A DNA stretch of 64,000 bases from Nordella sp. HKS 07 (GCF_011046735.1 NZ_CP049258.1:5536001-5600000), one strand, 5' to 3'. Shown: positions 52,914 through 62,565, numbered from the stretch's first letter. Translations and numbers: made by a program. The notes: generated by a model from the letters alone, not told the origin.

Positions 52914-54023
52914 TCACTCTTGCGCTCCGCCGGATCCGGGCGCGGAGCCGAACAGCACGTCCGTCCAGTCGGCGATGAAGCGCTGTCGCTGCTGCTGATC
53001 CTGGGCGGCAAGCAGATAGGGGCCGATGCGGATGGGACGCGCCACCCCTGATTCCTTCAATGTCTCGGGACCATCAACACCCTTGGGCGACGGTTCGTCC
53101 TCGGCGAAGAAGAAGGCTTTCTCGCGCGACACGCGTTGACCGCGTTCCGACAGAAGATAATCCAGAAATCGCGCGGCCGCGGCCATGTTGGGCGCCGCCC
53201 TCGAGATCAGCGCGCCGCGGCGCAGCACCAGCGTATAATCTTCCGGCACCACGATGCGGAGATCCGGGTTTCTGAGCATCGCCGCATAGGCATAGGACCC
53301 CAGTATATTGTAGCCGATATAGAGTTGCCCGCCAGCGATCTGGTCGAGGATCTCGCTGTTGCAGCAGCGCGTGACGACATCGGCCCGGCTCATGCTTTCG
53401 AGCAGGCGGCCATAGACGGTCGTGGTCTGACGCGCATCGCTGTAGGCGAGCAGATAGCCGATGCCGGATAGTCTGATGTCATAGGTGCCGATGCGCCCGC
53501 GATAGAAATCGATTCGGCGACGCAGGAGCTCCGCCAGGGCGGCGTGCGAGCGCGGAACATCCTCCGGGGGCACCATGCGCGAGTCGTAGACGAAAATGGA
53601 GGGCTCATAAGTGAAACCGAAGACTTCGTCGCGCCAGTTCGCCCAGCGCGACACCCGCGCCGTCTCGGCGGAGCTGTGCGGTGTCGCGCAGCCGTCATTG
53701 GCGAGCTTGATCAACTGGTCGACGGAGGAGGAGAGCAGGATGTCGCCCATGAAGCGGCCGGTCCGGCAAGCCTCGGCGGCGGCGCGGTAGAGGTCGTTGG
53801 TAACATACTCGAAGTAGTTGATGGTGATCTCGGGCGCCAGGAGTTGGAAATCGCGGATCAGGGGCTCCATCGCCGGAAGGTCCGTCGCGGCATGGATGTC
53901 GAGCGTCGCCGAGGACGTCGCACGGGCAGGGAAGACGACGGGCTTGTCAGTGAGGGATTGCGCCGTCGCGGCCAGCGGAATGCAGAGCAGCGTGAGCCAT
54001 AGGAAGAATGCAACATCTCTCAT
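52914..54023 (-). CDS. Periplasmic substrate-binding protein next to tctDE
   Basis: A 369-residue exported binding protein of the iron/spermidine-like (SBP type 1/2) class. Signal peptide about 1-21 (LLCIPLAATAQS). Features: LDIHAATDLPAMEPLIRDFQLLAPEITINYFEYVTNDLY at the start, GDILLSSSVDQLIKLANDG, VFGFTYEPSIFVYDSRMVPPEDVPRSHAAL and AAARFLDYLLSERGQRVSRE. It follows the TctE kinase with a four-base overlap. Such proteins commonly accompany TctDE pairs and may act as a sensor partner rather than a transporter part, since no permease belongs to it here. Confidence 0.8.
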   Translation of the reverse strand: MRDVAFFLWLTLLCIPLAATAQSLTDKPVVFPARATSSATLDIHAATDLPAMEPLIRDFQLLAPEITINYFEYVTNDLYRAAAEACRTGRFMGDILLSSSVDQLIKLANDGCATPHSSAETARVSRWANWRDEVFGFTYEPSIFVYDSRMVPPEDVPRSHAALAELLRRRIDFYRGRIGTYDIRLSGIGYLLAYSDARQTTTVYGRLLESMSRADVVTRCCNSEILDQIAGGQLYIGYNILGSYAYAAMLRNPDLRIVVPEDYTLVLRRGALISRAAPNMAAAARFLDYLLSERGQRVSREKAFFFAEDEPSPKGVDGPETLKESGVARPIRIGPYLLAAQDQQQRQRFIADWTDVLFGSAPGSGGAQE

Positions 54024-55414
54024 GCTCGGTCTCCATCGCCGGAAAGCAGGGGCAGGGCCAGAACGACGGTGAATCCGCGCGCGCCCTTTTCTCGGAAGGT
54101 GAGTGTCCCGCCATGGGCCGCGGCGACCTCGGCGGCGATCGAGAAGCCCAGACCCGCCGCGCCGCCATTGTGCCGCGTCGTGGCGAAACGCTGTGTCACG
54201 CCTTCCCAGGCCTCGGGAGGGATGCCGGGACCGTCGTCCTCCACTTCGACAGAGGCTGTTCCGTCCTTGCTCGACACCCTGACCTCCAGACGCGAAAGGG
54301 TACCGTGACGTAGGGCATTGTCGATGACATTGGCGATGGCCTCGCGCAGACTGACGGCGTCGCCCAGCACCTTTGGATCGCTTTCGTCGGCTTCGAAGGA
54401 GATGATGATGTCGGGCGAATGCGTGATGGGAACGGCGGCGCGGAAAGCGCGCCTCGCAATGTCCGCGAGGTTGACCGGGGCCAGTCTTACGGCATCGGCG
54501 CGATGGATCACCATCGCATGGCTCAGGAGCTGGTTGGTGAGCCGGGCAAGCTCCTGGGCGCGCTGCTGCACACGCTCGAGATGCTGGCGTGCATCGGCGC
54601 TCAGCCGATCCTGCCCAAGCAGATCGACTTGCGCCGTCAATGCCGTCAAAGGCGTTCTGATCTGGTGAGCGGCATCGGCGATGAAGCGCTCGAGCAGCGA
54701 CACGCGTCTTTCGAGGCGTCCCATGAAGTGGTTGATTGAACCGACAAAGGGGCGCATTTCGCGCGGCATGTCCACCTCGATCGGCTTGAGGTCATGCGAG
54801 TCGCGATTGTTGAGCGCATTGCCGAGGCGCCAGACCGGCTGCAGCGAATAACGGATCGCCAACGCCGCACCGGCCAGCGCCATGAGGCTCATGACGAGGA
54901 CGAGAAAGACCGCGCGCGTGGTGAGCTCGGCGGCGAGGGCTTCTCGCGCCTCGGTGGTCTGGGCCACGATCACATGCGCCCAGCCTGAAAGTGCTGGATC
55001 CGAGAAAGCGCGAGCGATGACGACGATGCGCACCGGATCGCCCGCATAGCTGCCATTGCGCAGGACCGGTTCGGTGCGGACCGCGGACAGATCGCTGTCT
55101 TCCGCCAGATCCGCATAGCCGGTAAGAGTTGCTCCCTCGGTGTCGACAATCCGATAGAACAGACGATCGCGCTCGGCGAGGCCGAGCAGCTCGAAGGCCG
55201 AGGCGGGAAGGTCGACGATCATCTGGCCCGCATCGACGGTGAGGCTGTCGGCCAACTGCAAGGCGGCGCCGGTCAGCACGCGATCATAGGCATCGTCGGC
55301 CGCGGCGCGCGCGTAATACCAGGCGGCGCTGACCAGCGCCGTGGCGCCGATGCACAGCACGACGGCGACACGTACCGCCAGCCGCGTGAAGAGCGATGAA
55401 TCACTCCGTGTCAT
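54020..55414 (-). CDS. tctE: Sensor histidine kinase TctE-like
   Basis: A 464-residue membrane kinase. Two membrane helices (about 15-37 and 165-185) flank a periplasmic sensor region (about 40-160). H-box: IADAAHQIRTPLTALTAQVDLL; N-box: EAIANVIDNALRHG; G1 and G2: VEDDGPGIPPEAW and GAAGLGFSIAAEVAAAHGG. ATG at 55414 is chosen because it overlaps the response regulator stop by 14 bases; the longer frame runs back into that gene. It senses tricarboxylates in known TctDE systems, directly or through the adjacent binding protein. Confidence 0.92.
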   Translation of the reverse strand: MTRSDSSLFTRLAVRVAVVLCIGATALVSAAWYYARAAADDAYDRVLTGAALQLADSLTVDAGQMIVDLPASAFELLGLAERDRLFYRIVDTEGATLTGYADLAEDSDLSAVRTEPVLRNGSYAGDPVRIVVIARAFSDPALSGWAHVIVAQTTEAREALAAELTTRAVFLVLVMSLMALAGAALAIRYSLQPVWRLGNALNNRDSHDLKPIEVDMPREMRPFVGSINHFMGRLERRVSLLERFIADAAHQIRTPLTALTAQVDLLGQDRLSADARQHLERVQQRAQELARLTNQLLSHAMVIHRADAVRLAPVNLADIARRAFRAAVPITHSPDIIISFEADESDPKVLGDAVSLREAIANVIDNALRHGTLSRLEVRVSSKDGTASVEVEDDGPGIPPEAWEGVTQRFATTRHNGGAAGLGFSIAAEVAAAHGGTLTFREKGARGFTVVLALPLLSGDGDRA

Positions 55415-56075
55415 CGGAGACCAGCTGGTAGCCGACGCCGCGCAGCGTGACGATCCGCGCCTTGGCGCAATCCAGCTTCTTGCGCAGCCGCCCGATATAG
55501 AGCTCGACGGCGTTGGGATTGACATCCTCGTCGAAGCCGAAAAGGCTCTCCAGGAGTTCGTCCTTGCTGAAGACCCGGCCAGGCCGGCTGGCGAGGATTT
55601 CGAGCAGCGAGATTTCGCGCCGTTTCAGCTGGATCTCGCGCCGCCCGATACGTGCCGAACGGCTGGCACGGTCCAGTATGATATCGCCGCACTGGATGAT
55701 GTTGGTAGTCTCGCCGGCATGGCGCCGCATCAGGACGCGTGCCCGGGCCTCGAGCTCGCGGAAATCGAAGGGTTTCACGAGATAATCGTCCGCACCCAGA
55801 TCAAGCGCCTCGACGCGGTCTTCGATCTCGGAGCGCGCGGTGAGCACGAGCACCGGGGCAGGGCTCTTCGCCCGGCGCAGGCGACGAAGTATCTCGAAGC
55901 CGTCGAGTTCAGGCAGCATGACATCGAGGATGATCAGGTCATAGCCGGTGGAATTGAGGATATCCGCCGCGGCGGCGCCGCTGGTTTCCCAATCGACCGA
56001 ATGGCCGATGGCCTTGAAGCGGCGGGCGATCGCTTCGCCGACATCCCGCGTATCCTCGACAAGAAGAATGCGCAT
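55401..56075 (-). CDS. tctD: OmpR-family response regulator TctD-like
   Basis: A 224-residue response regulator. Receiver domain: MRILLVEDTRDVGEAIARRF (acidic pocket), phosphoacceptor Asp in YDLIILDVMLPELDGFE, Thr/Lys in VLTARSE and YLVKPFDF. The winged-helix output domain contains LKRREISLLEILASRPGRVFSKDELLESLF and NAVELYIGRLRKKL and ends VGYQLVSDDTE. ATG 56075 gives the standard length; the longer frame to 56540 is spurious. It is divergent from tctCBA, which it presumably activates. Confidence 0.94.
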   Translation of the reverse strand: MRILLVEDTRDVGEAIARRFKAIGHSVDWETSGAAAADILNSTGYDLIILDVMLPELDGFEILRRLRRAKSPAPVLVLTARSEIEDRVEALDLGADDYLVKPFDFRELEARARVLMRRHAGETTNIIQCGDIILDRASRSARIGRREIQLKRREISLLEILASRPGRVFSKDELLESLFGFDEDVNPNAVELYIGRLRKKLDCAKARIVTLRGVGYQLVSDDTE

Positions 56076-56343
56076 CGACGAAACTTCGCATGTGGCATTT
56101 GAGGCTTCAAGCGGCATCTTTTCGCGACATGGCGCGGCCGTGACAGCGCGGTGACAGTTTCGCGTGCCACAGTGTACCTGTCCGCCGCCGAGAAGGAACA
56201 AGGGGCGGGCCAACAACAAGCCGATGACGCGACGCGCACCGACTGGTGCTGTTGCAAGCGCGCTAACTCGATTGGCGGCGCTGGTGACGCCGTCGCTCTG
56301 CAACGTCGGCGAGAGCTCTTCAATCTCGTTCTGGGAGGAAATA

Positions 56344-57318
56344 ATGACGTTGAATCTGATGCGCGCCGCGGCTGCGGCGCTGCTGGTGCTTGCCGCGGCC
56401 GGCGGAGCCGTCGTCGCCGAGCCGGCCAAGCCTGAATGCCTGGCCGGCGCGAAGCCTGGCGGCGGCTTCGATCTTACATGCCGGCTGGCCGCCAATTCGC
56501 TGCTCGCCACGAAGATCATAGGTACGCCGATGCAGGTCACTTATATGGAGGGTGGCGTCGGCGCGGTCGCCTACAACCATGTGATCGGCAAGCGTGGATC
56601 GGACGGCAATCTGATCACCGCTGCGTCGACCGGCTCCGCCCTGCTGATCGCGCAGGGAAAATTCGGCCAGTATGACGAGAGCGCGGTGAAATGGCTGGGG
56701 GCGCTCGGCGCCGATTATGGCGTGCTGGTGGTCGCGGCCGATTCTCCCTACAAGACGCTCGGTGAGCTCGTGGCCGCCTATAAGGCCAATCCCGCCGACT
56801 TCGCCGTCGGTGGCGGTGGCGCCGTCGGTTCGCAGGACTGGATGAAGGCCTCTTTATTGGCCAAGGCCGCCGAGCAGGATCCTAAGGCGATGCGTTATGT
56901 GGCGCTCGAAGGCGGCGGTGCGGTGCTGACGTCGCTTGAAGGCGGTCATATCAAGGTCGGAGCGGGTGACGCGGCGGAGATGGGCCAGCATCACAATGCC
57001 GGCAAGGTGCGCATTCTCGCGGTAATGGCGCCCGGGAGGCTTCCGGGCGATCTCGCCGAGGTTCCGACGGCACGCGAGCAGGGCATCGACATCGACTGGA
57101 TCGTGTGGCGCGGCTACTACGTGGGCAAGGATGTGTCCGCCGCCGATTATGACTGGTGGGTCGAGAGCTTGCAGAAGCTGTCGGCGACGCCCGAATTCGC
57201 GACGGAGCGCCAGGCGCGCGGTCTCTTCGAGTTCAATATGTTCGGGCAGGCGTTCGACGACAAGGTGAAGGCCGACGTCGCGCGCTTCAAGGTGCTCGCC
57301 AAGGAAGCCGGCCTCTGA
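56344..57318 (+). CDS. tctC: Tripartite tricarboxylate binding protein TctC
   Basis: A 324-residue periplasmic receptor of the TTT transporter (Bug family). Signal peptide about 1-25 (LLVLAAAGGAVVA). KPECLAGAKPGGGFDLTCRLAA is the carboxylate-binding start; VTYMEGGVGAVAYNHVIG, PYKTLGELVAAYKANPADFAVGGGGAVGSQDW and AAEMGQHHNAGKVRILAVMAPGR are other typical regions. GGGAGGAAATA just before ATG 56344 fixes the start. The gene leads tctCBA and is divergent from tctDE. Confidence 0.93.
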   Translation: MTLNLMRAAAAALLVLAAAGGAVVAEPAKPECLAGAKPGGGFDLTCRLAANSLLATKIIGTPMQVTYMEGGVGAVAYNHVIGKRGSDGNLITAASTGSALLIAQGKFGQYDESAVKWLGALGADYGVLVVAADSPYKTLGELVAAYKANPADFAVGGGGAVGSQDWMKASLLAKAAEQDPKAMRYVALEGGGAVLTSLEGGHIKVGAGDAAEMGQHHNAGKVRILAVMAPGRLPGDLAEVPTAREQGIDIDWIVWRGYYVGKDVSAADYDWWVESLQKLSATPEFATERQARGLFEFNMFGQAFDDKVKADVARFKVLAKEAGL

Positions 57319-57325
57319 CGCGGTC

Positions 57326-57784
57326 ATGGCCGATTCCACAAGCAATGGCAGGACGGCCGGCCGCATCGGCGCGGCCGCCCTTCTGATCCTGGCACTCGTC
57401 TTCGGCTTGGGCGGTGCCACGATCGATTATGCTTTCGCGTCCGACCCGCTGGGGCCACGGGTCTTTCCAGTCGTGCTGGCTTCCGCGCTGGCGGTGCTGG
57501 CACTCCTTTACTGGCGTTCGCCCGGGGTAGCGGAGACGTTTCCGCGCGGCAGCCATCTTTTGCGCACCCTCGCCGTGCCGAGCCTCGTGCTGCTGTCGGC
57601 GCTGCTGCTCGACCCGGCGGGGTTTCCGGTGTCGGTCTTCGTGCTCACCGCCGGAGTTGCCTGGATATTCGGTGCCCCGCCGCGTTTGGCCCTCCTGAGC
57701 GGCGCCGGACATGCGCTTCTGTGGTGGGTCGTCTTCGTCAGGCTGCTCTCGGTCTATCTGCCTGTCGGCTGGCTCTTCGCTTGA
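57326..57784 (+). CDS. tctB: Tripartite tricarboxylate transporter small subunit TctB
   Basis: A 152-residue membrane protein with four helices, including AALLILALVFGLGGATIDYAF and VFPVVLASALAVLALLYW, and a basic start. Sequence conservation in TctB is low, but length, helix pattern, the DPLGPRVFP motif and its place between tctC and tctA make the assignment secure. It starts 8 bases after tctC. Confidence 0.9.
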   Translation: MADSTSNGRTAGRIGAAALLILALVFGLGGATIDYAFASDPLGPRVFPVVLASALAVLALLYWRSPGVAETFPRGSHLLRTLAVPSLVLLSALLLDPAGFPVSVFVLTAGVAWIFGAPPRLALLSGAGHALLWWVVFVRLLSVYLPVGWLFA

Positions 57785-57795
57785 AGGGATAGGGT

Positions 57796-59307
57796 ATGAA
57801 CCTCGATTATCTGTGGGGCGGCTTCGCTGTCGCCCTCACGACGCAGAATCTTTTGATCGGCCTCGTCGGCTGCTTCCTCGGCACGATGATCGGCGCGCTG
57901 CCGGCGATCGGCCCGATCAACGGCATCGCGCTGCTGCTCCCGATCGCCTATACGATGGGCCTGCCGCCCGAGAGCACGATGATCCTTCTGGCGGCTGTCT
58001 ATTGCGGAGCCGAATATGGCGGCCGCATCTCGTCGATCCTCCTCAATGTGCCGGGCGATGCCGGCGCGGTCATGACCGCGCTCGACGGCTATCCCATGGC
58101 CAAGCAAGGCCGCGCCGGCGAGGCCCTCGCCATCAGCGGCCTCTCGTCCTTTGTCGGCGGCGTGATCGGGACCATCGCACTGGCGCTCTTCGCGCCGATT
58201 CTGTCGAGCCTCGCCATCGGCTTCGGCCCGGCCGAATATTTCGTTCTAATGATCTTCGCTTTGGCGACGCTCGGCAGCATGGTCGGGAATCAGCCGGTCA
58301 AGACGCTGATGGGTTGTGTCCTCGGGCTGATGCTCGCCACGATCGGCCTCGATGCGACCTCCGGCGCCTATCGCTTCACCTTCGGCGAGCCGGAACTGGG
58401 TGAGGGCATAGAGTTCGTCGTGCTGGTGATCGGTCTCTTCTCGATCTCGGAGGCGCTCATCATCCTGGAAAACCAGTCCGCCGGGGTGAGCGCGATCCGC
58501 AAGCTCGGCCGCATGGTGGCGCGTCTCGACGATCTGCGCAGATGTGTCATGCCGACATTGCGCGGTTCTGCCATCGGCTTCGTGATCGGCGTATTGCCCG
58601 GCACCGGCGCCTCGGTGGCGAGCGCCATTTCCTACACGACCGAGAAGCGCGTCTCCGACCGGGAGGGCACGTTCGGCAAGGGCGACGTGCGCGGCCTCGC
58701 CGCGCCGGAGGCGGCCAACAACGCCACCGCCTGCGGCGCCTTCGTGCCTATGTTGACGCTCGGCGTGCCGGGATCCGGTACCACGGCGGTCATGCTGGGC
58801 GCCCTGATGCTCTATAACATCCAGCCGGGTCCGCTCCTTATGAGCGAGCATCCCGAAATGGTCGGCGGCCTCGTCGCCTCGCTGTTCATCGGCAATGTCT
58901 TCCTGCTGGCGCTCAATCTGCCGTTGGTCAATCTGTTCGCGCGGGTGCTAACCATACCGAACTGGCTGCTGGTTCCCGGCATCCTCGTGCTTTCGGTCGT
59001 CGGCGTCTATTCGACCAACGCTTCGGCTCTGTCGCTCTATCTGATGCTCGCCATTGGCATGGCGGGCTGGCTGCTGCGCAAGCTCGGCTTCGACATGGCG
59101 CCGATCATCTTAGGATTCGTGCTGGGCGACGTGATGGAGATCAATATGCGCAACGCCCTGGCGATCAGCGGCGGCGATGTCTCGATCTTCTTCAAAAGCT
59201 GGATCAGCCTGGTTCTGTGGGGCCTTGCGATCACCGTCGCGGTGCTGCCGTTCATGCTCGGCTGGCGGGCGAAACGAATCGGCAGGTCGGCGGACGCAAG
59301 GTCGTGA
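57796..59307 (+). CDS. tctA: Tripartite tricarboxylate transporter large subunit TctA
   Basis: A 503-residue, about 12-helix permease. The family signature GTMIGALPAIGPINGIALLLPIAY sits at about 34-57, with the repeated half LPGTGASVASAISYTTEKR and MLTLGVPGSGTTAVMLGALMLYNIQPGPLL later. CGAEYGGRISSILLNVPGD is also typical. It imports tricarboxylates or related carboxylates by proton or sodium symport with TctB and TctC. Starts 11 bases after tctB. Confidence 0.95.
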   Translation: MNLDYLWGGFAVALTTQNLLIGLVGCFLGTMIGALPAIGPINGIALLLPIAYTMGLPPESTMILLAAVYCGAEYGGRISSILLNVPGDAGAVMTALDGYPMAKQGRAGEALAISGLSSFVGGVIGTIALALFAPILSSLAIGFGPAEYFVLMIFALATLGSMVGNQPVKTLMGCVLGLMLATIGLDATSGAYRFTFGEPELGEGIEFVVLVIGLFSISEALIILENQSAGVSAIRKLGRMVARLDDLRRCVMPTLRGSAIGFVIGVLPGTGASVASAISYTTEKRVSDREGTFGKGDVRGLAAPEAANNATACGAFVPMLTLGVPGSGTTAVMLGALMLYNIQPGPLLMSEHPEMVGGLVASLFIGNVFLLALNLPLVNLFARVLTIPNWLLVPGILVLSVVGVYSTNASALSLYLMLAIGMAGWLLRKLGFDMAPIILGFVLGDVMEINMRNALAISGGDVSIFFKSWISLVLWGLAITVAVLPFMLGWRAKRIGRSADARS

Positions 59308-59314
59308 TCGCGCT

Positions 59315-59851
59315 TCAGCGCTTGATGCCGAGGCCTAGCCCTAGGCTCTGCATCCTGCCGCTTTCATGGAGGCGCTGGCGGCGGGAAGAGATGAGACCAG
59401 AATTCCCGCCGATCCAGCTCCATTCGCCGGAAAGCTTGCCGTATTCCATTTTCGGGCAGCGGTTCATCACCACCTTGAGCCCGGCCGCCTCGGCGCGCGC
59501 CGCGGCCTCGTCATTGCGCACGCCAAGCTGCATCCAGATCACCTTGGGGCGCGGGTCGAGCGCCAGTGCCTCGTCGGTGATGACGCCGGCAGCCTGCGAA
59601 TTGCGGAAGATGTCCACCATGTCGATCGGATGGGGGATGTCCTTGAGGGATCCGTAGACACGCCGCCCGACGATTTCCTTTCCGGCGAGGCCGGGATTGA
59701 CCGGCGTCACCTCGTAGCCTTTGTCGAGCAGATACTTCAGCACGAAATAGGAGGGCCGCACGTCGTTATTGGAGGCGCCGACCAGGGCTACGGTTCTGAC
59801 GTTGCGCAGGATGTCGCGGATATAGTCCGCCGGGTAATTGTCGTGATCCAT
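59315..59851 (-). CDS. CoA-binding protein (YccU-like)
   Basis: A 178-residue single-domain CoA-binding protein, Rossmann-like: TVALVGASNNDVRPSYFVLKYLLDKGYEVTPVNPGLAGKEIVGRRVYGSLKDIP, then VDMVDIFRNSQAAGVITDEAL and a Cys/Met-rich end MNRCPKMEYGKL. Relatives bind CoA but have no known reaction. Six bases separate it from the upstream enoyl-CoA hydratase. In many Rhizobiales metY follows; here metY is 7 kb away. Confidence 0.85.
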   Translation of the reverse strand: MDHDNYPADYIRDILRNVRTVALVGASNNDVRPSYFVLKYLLDKGYEVTPVNPGLAGKEIVGRRVYGSLKDIPHPIDMVDIFRNSQAAGVITDEALALDPRPKVIWMQLGVRNDEAAARAEAAGLKVVMNRCPKMEYGKLSGEWSWIGGNSGLISSRRQRLHESGRMQSLGLGLGIKR

Positions 59852-59857
59852 GGCAGG

Positions 59858-60649
59858 CTAACGATCTTCCCATTGCGGCGGACGCTTGTCGACGAAGGCG
59901 CCGATGCCTTCCTTGGCGTCCTGGATCAGCAGGTTTTCGACCATCACGCGCGCGGCATAGTCATAGGCATCGGGAAGCGTCATGTCGAGCTGGCGATAGA
60001 AGGCCTCCTTGCCGATCCGGGTCACCGCCTTGGACTTGCCGGCGATCTTCGCGGCCAGCTCATTGACGCTCGCGCGCAGGAGCTGGGTGGGGACGATCCG
60101 GTTGATGAGCCCGATTCGCTGGGCCTCGGCGGCGCCGATCAGGTCGCCGGTGAGCAGCATCTCCATGGCATGCTTGGGCGTGACGTTGCGCGACAGGGCC
60201 ACCATCGGCGTTGAGCAGAACAGGCCGATATTCACGCCCGGCGTGGCGAAGCGGGCCGGTTCGGCGGCGATGGCGAGGTCGCAGCTGGCGACGAGCTGGC
60301 AGCCGGCGGCGCTCGCCACTGCCTGGACCTCGGCGATGACGGGCAGGGGATGATGCACGATCGCCTGCATCAGCTCGGCGCATTGCGTCATGAGCCGGTT
60401 GAAATAGGCGGCACCGTGATCGCCGTCCCGCCGATGCGCGGTGATTTCCTTGAGATTATGGCCGGAGCAGAAAGCGGGTCCTTCCGCGGCGATGACGATC
60501 ACCCGCGCGTCAGCATCCCGTCCGGCCTCGGCGAGTGCGTCGGCGAGCGCCGCCATCATCGCCTCGCTGAGGCTGTTGCGGGTTTGGGGGTCGTTGAGCG
60601 TCAGGCGCACTATGCCCGCCTGGCGTTCCTGCTGGAGGATCCCGGTCAT
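59858..60649 (-). CDS. Enoyl-CoA hydratase/isomerase family protein
   Basis: A 263-residue crotonase-fold protein. The oxyanion-hole segments are GPAFCSGHNLKEI and VQAVASAAGCQLVASCDLAIAA; the first Glu of enoyl-CoA hydratases is replaced there (SAAGCQL) while GxxN-type loop features remain, so the reaction may differ. ATG 60649 overlaps the stop of the preceding exported-protein gene (ATGA). The longer frame upstream is out of context. Likely in acyl-CoA breakdown. Confidence 0.88.
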   Translation of the reverse strand: MTGILQQERQAGIVRLTLNDPQTRNSLSEAMMAALADALAEAGRDADARVIVIAAEGPAFCSGHNLKEITAHRRDGDHGAAYFNRLMTQCAELMQAIVHHPLPVIAEVQAVASAAGCQLVASCDLAIAAEPARFATPGVNIGLFCSTPMVALSRNVTPKHAMEMLLTGDLIGAAEAQRIGLINRIVPTQLLRASVNELAAKIAGKSKAVTRIGKEAFYRQLDMTLPDAYDYAARVMVENLLIQDAKEGIGAFVDKRPPQWEDR

Positions 60650-61368
60650 TCGCCTTCTTCGGCGAGGAGCTTGAGCTTCTCGGCATAGGCCGGATCGTCG
60701 ATCAGGGCCTGCACGACCTTCTTGTTGTTTTCGGAGGGGATCATCGCCTTGAGGCCCTTGATCATCCGGTCCTTCATGTCCTGGGCGAGCGAGCTGTCTT
60801 GCTCGATCTCGGTGATCTGTGCGGTCAGGTCGTCGGTGAGGTTTTCGGTGATGGCCGAATAGGCAAAGCTCACGCTGGTGACGGCGACATTCCATTCATC
60901 GACGGTGGCGAAGCCCGCCGCCTTGAGATCGGCCTCAAAGCGCTTGCCTTCATCCGTCTGGTCGACGAAATCCTGCAGGCTTTCGTAATTCTCGAGATTG
61001 GCGTCCTTGTACTTGTCGCGCACCAGGCCGAGCGCGTCGAGGGCGCGCCGGGCGATACTGTCGGTGAGCTCGATGACGGTGACATCGGGTATCTCGCCGT
61101 AGCTCAAATCGTCCGGCGAGGACTCTTCTGTGTCGGTCTCATCGCCCGAATCGGCTGGAGGGGGCTGGGTAAGGTCTTCCCCTGACTTCGCGGCAGGCGG
61201 TTGGACAGGGGGCTGCTCAGTTCCTGCCGCCGGCGCCGCCGGCTGCGGTTCCTGGCCGGGTTCCTCGCTTTGCGGAAGCTGGGTCTGGTCCTTGGCTGGC
61301 GTTTGAGCCACAGCGGGGCCGAGGGCCACGACCCCGGCAAACAACAGAACTACGGCAAAACGAACCAT
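60646..61368 (-). CDS. Exported DUF2059-like protein
   Basis: A 240-residue exported protein. Signal peptide about 1-21 (VVLLFAGVVALGPAVA), then a long Pro/Gln/Glu-rich linker (about 22-90) and a helical domain from about 95 with IELTDSIARRALDALGLV, FEADLKAAGFATVDEWNVAVTSVSFAYSAI and LAQDMKDRMIKGLKAMIPSENNKKVVQAL. It resembles DUF2059-type periplasmic proteins; function unknown. It leads a three-gene minus-strand unit, divergent from rplM. Confidence 0.7.
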   Translation of the reverse strand: MVRFAVVLLFAGVVALGPAVAQTPAKDQTQLPQSEEPGQEPQPAAPAAGTEQPPVQPPAAKSGEDLTQPPPADSGDETDTEESSPDDLSYGEIPDVTVIELTDSIARRALDALGLVRDKYKDANLENYESLQDFVDQTDEGKRFEADLKAAGFATVDEWNVAVTSVSFAYSAITENLTDDLTAQITEIEQDSSLAQDMKDRMIKGLKAMIPSENNKKVVQALIDDPAYAEKLKLLAEEGE

Positions 61369-61578
61369 CAGGCACCCTCTAAGTCTCGAACCTTATAAAA
61401 TACAATAAGTTAGGAAAAGGGGGTAGCACATCAGATGCTTAAACTGTGGCAGCAAAACAACATTTTCGGGTATTATGGTACCACATACGGAATCTGCCTG
61501 AAATAGCAGGTTTTTCTTGACCTCAGCGCGCGAGGTCTGTATCTCCGCGCCATTCGGACAAGCATTGGAACACTCATC

Positions 61579-62043
61579 ATGAAGACCTATTCGGCGAAAG
61601 CCAAGGAAATCGAGAAAAAGTGGGTGCTGATCGATGCGAACGGGCTGATCGTCGGACGTCTCGCCACGATCATCGCCAATCGTTTGCGCGGCAAGCACAA
61701 GCCCACTTTCACACCCCACATGGATTGCGGCGACAATATCATCGTCATCAATGCCGAGAAGGTGGTCCTTACAGGCAATAAGCGCAAGGACAAGACCTAT
61801 TACTGGCACACGGGTTTCCCCGGCGGCATCAAGGAACGCAAGGCCGAGAAGATCCTCGACGGCAAGTTCCCCGACCGCGTCCTCGAGGCGGCGGTCAAGC
61901 GCATGCTCCCCGGCGGCCCGTTGAAGCGCCAGCAGATGTCCAATCTGCGCATCTACAAGGGTGAGGCCCATCCGCATGAGGCCCAGAGCCCGCAGAAGCT
62001 CGATATCGCTTCGCTCAATCCCAAGAACACGCTGAGAGGCTAA
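61579..62043 (+). CDS. rplM: 50S ribosomal protein L13
   Basis: A 154-residue L13. Signatures: [65 protein letters not shown] and [24 protein letters not shown]. Length normal. It is followed by rpsI 4 bases later, the universal pair. Confidence 0.98.
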   Translation: MKTYSAKAKEIEKKWVLIDANGLIVGRLATIIANRLRGKHKPTFTPHMDCGDNIIVINAEKVVLTGNKRKDKTYYWHTGFPGGIKERKAEKILDGKFPDRVLEAAVKRMLPGGPLKRQQMSNLRIYKGEAHPHEAQSPQKLDIASLNPKNTLRG

Positions 62044-62047
62044 GACG

Positions 62048-62536
62048 ATGGCTGAACAGACAACTCTCTCCAATCTCGGTGAAGCGCTGGGCCAAGCCGC
62101 CATCCAGGCGCAGGCCGCTCAGGCGCCCGCCAAGCCCAAGCTCGACGCCAAGGGCCGCGCTTACGCCACCGGCCGCCGCAAGAACGCCATCGCCCGCGTG
62201 TGGGTGAAGCGTGGTGCCGGCAAGATCACGGTCAACGGCAAGGCGATCAATATCTACTTCGCCCGCCCGGTGCTGCAGATGCTTGTCCAGCAGCCGATGG
62301 TCACGGCGCTGCGTCGCGACCAGGTCGATGTCGACTGCACCGTCGTCGGCGGCGGTCTCTCCGGCCAGGCCGGCGCGGTCCGTCATGGCCTCGCCCGCGC
62401 TCTGACCAATTTCGAGCCGGAGCTGCGCTCGATCCTCAAGAAGAACGGCTTCCTGACCCGCGACCCGCGCGCCGTCGAGCGCAAGAAGTACGGCCGCGCC
62501 AAGGCTCGCCGCTCGTTCCAGTTCTCGAAGCGCTAA
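62048..62536 (+). CDS. rpsI: 30S ribosomal protein S9
   Basis: A 162-residue S9. [55 protein letters not shown] and the basic end [25 protein letters not shown], the tail that reaches the P-site tRNA. It has the N-terminal extension of about 30 residues seen in alphaproteobacteria ([19 protein letters not shown]). Confidence 0.98.
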   Translation: MAEQTTLSNLGEALGQAAIQAQAAQAPAKPKLDAKGRAYATGRRKNAIARVWVKRGAGKITVNGKAINIYFARPVLQMLVQQPMVTALRRDQVDVDCTVVGGGLSGQAGAVRHGLARALTNFEPELRSILKKNGFLTRDPRAVERKKYGRAKARRSFQFSKR

Positions 62537-62565
62537 GCGCTCTCGAAACTCACCGATTGCAATCG

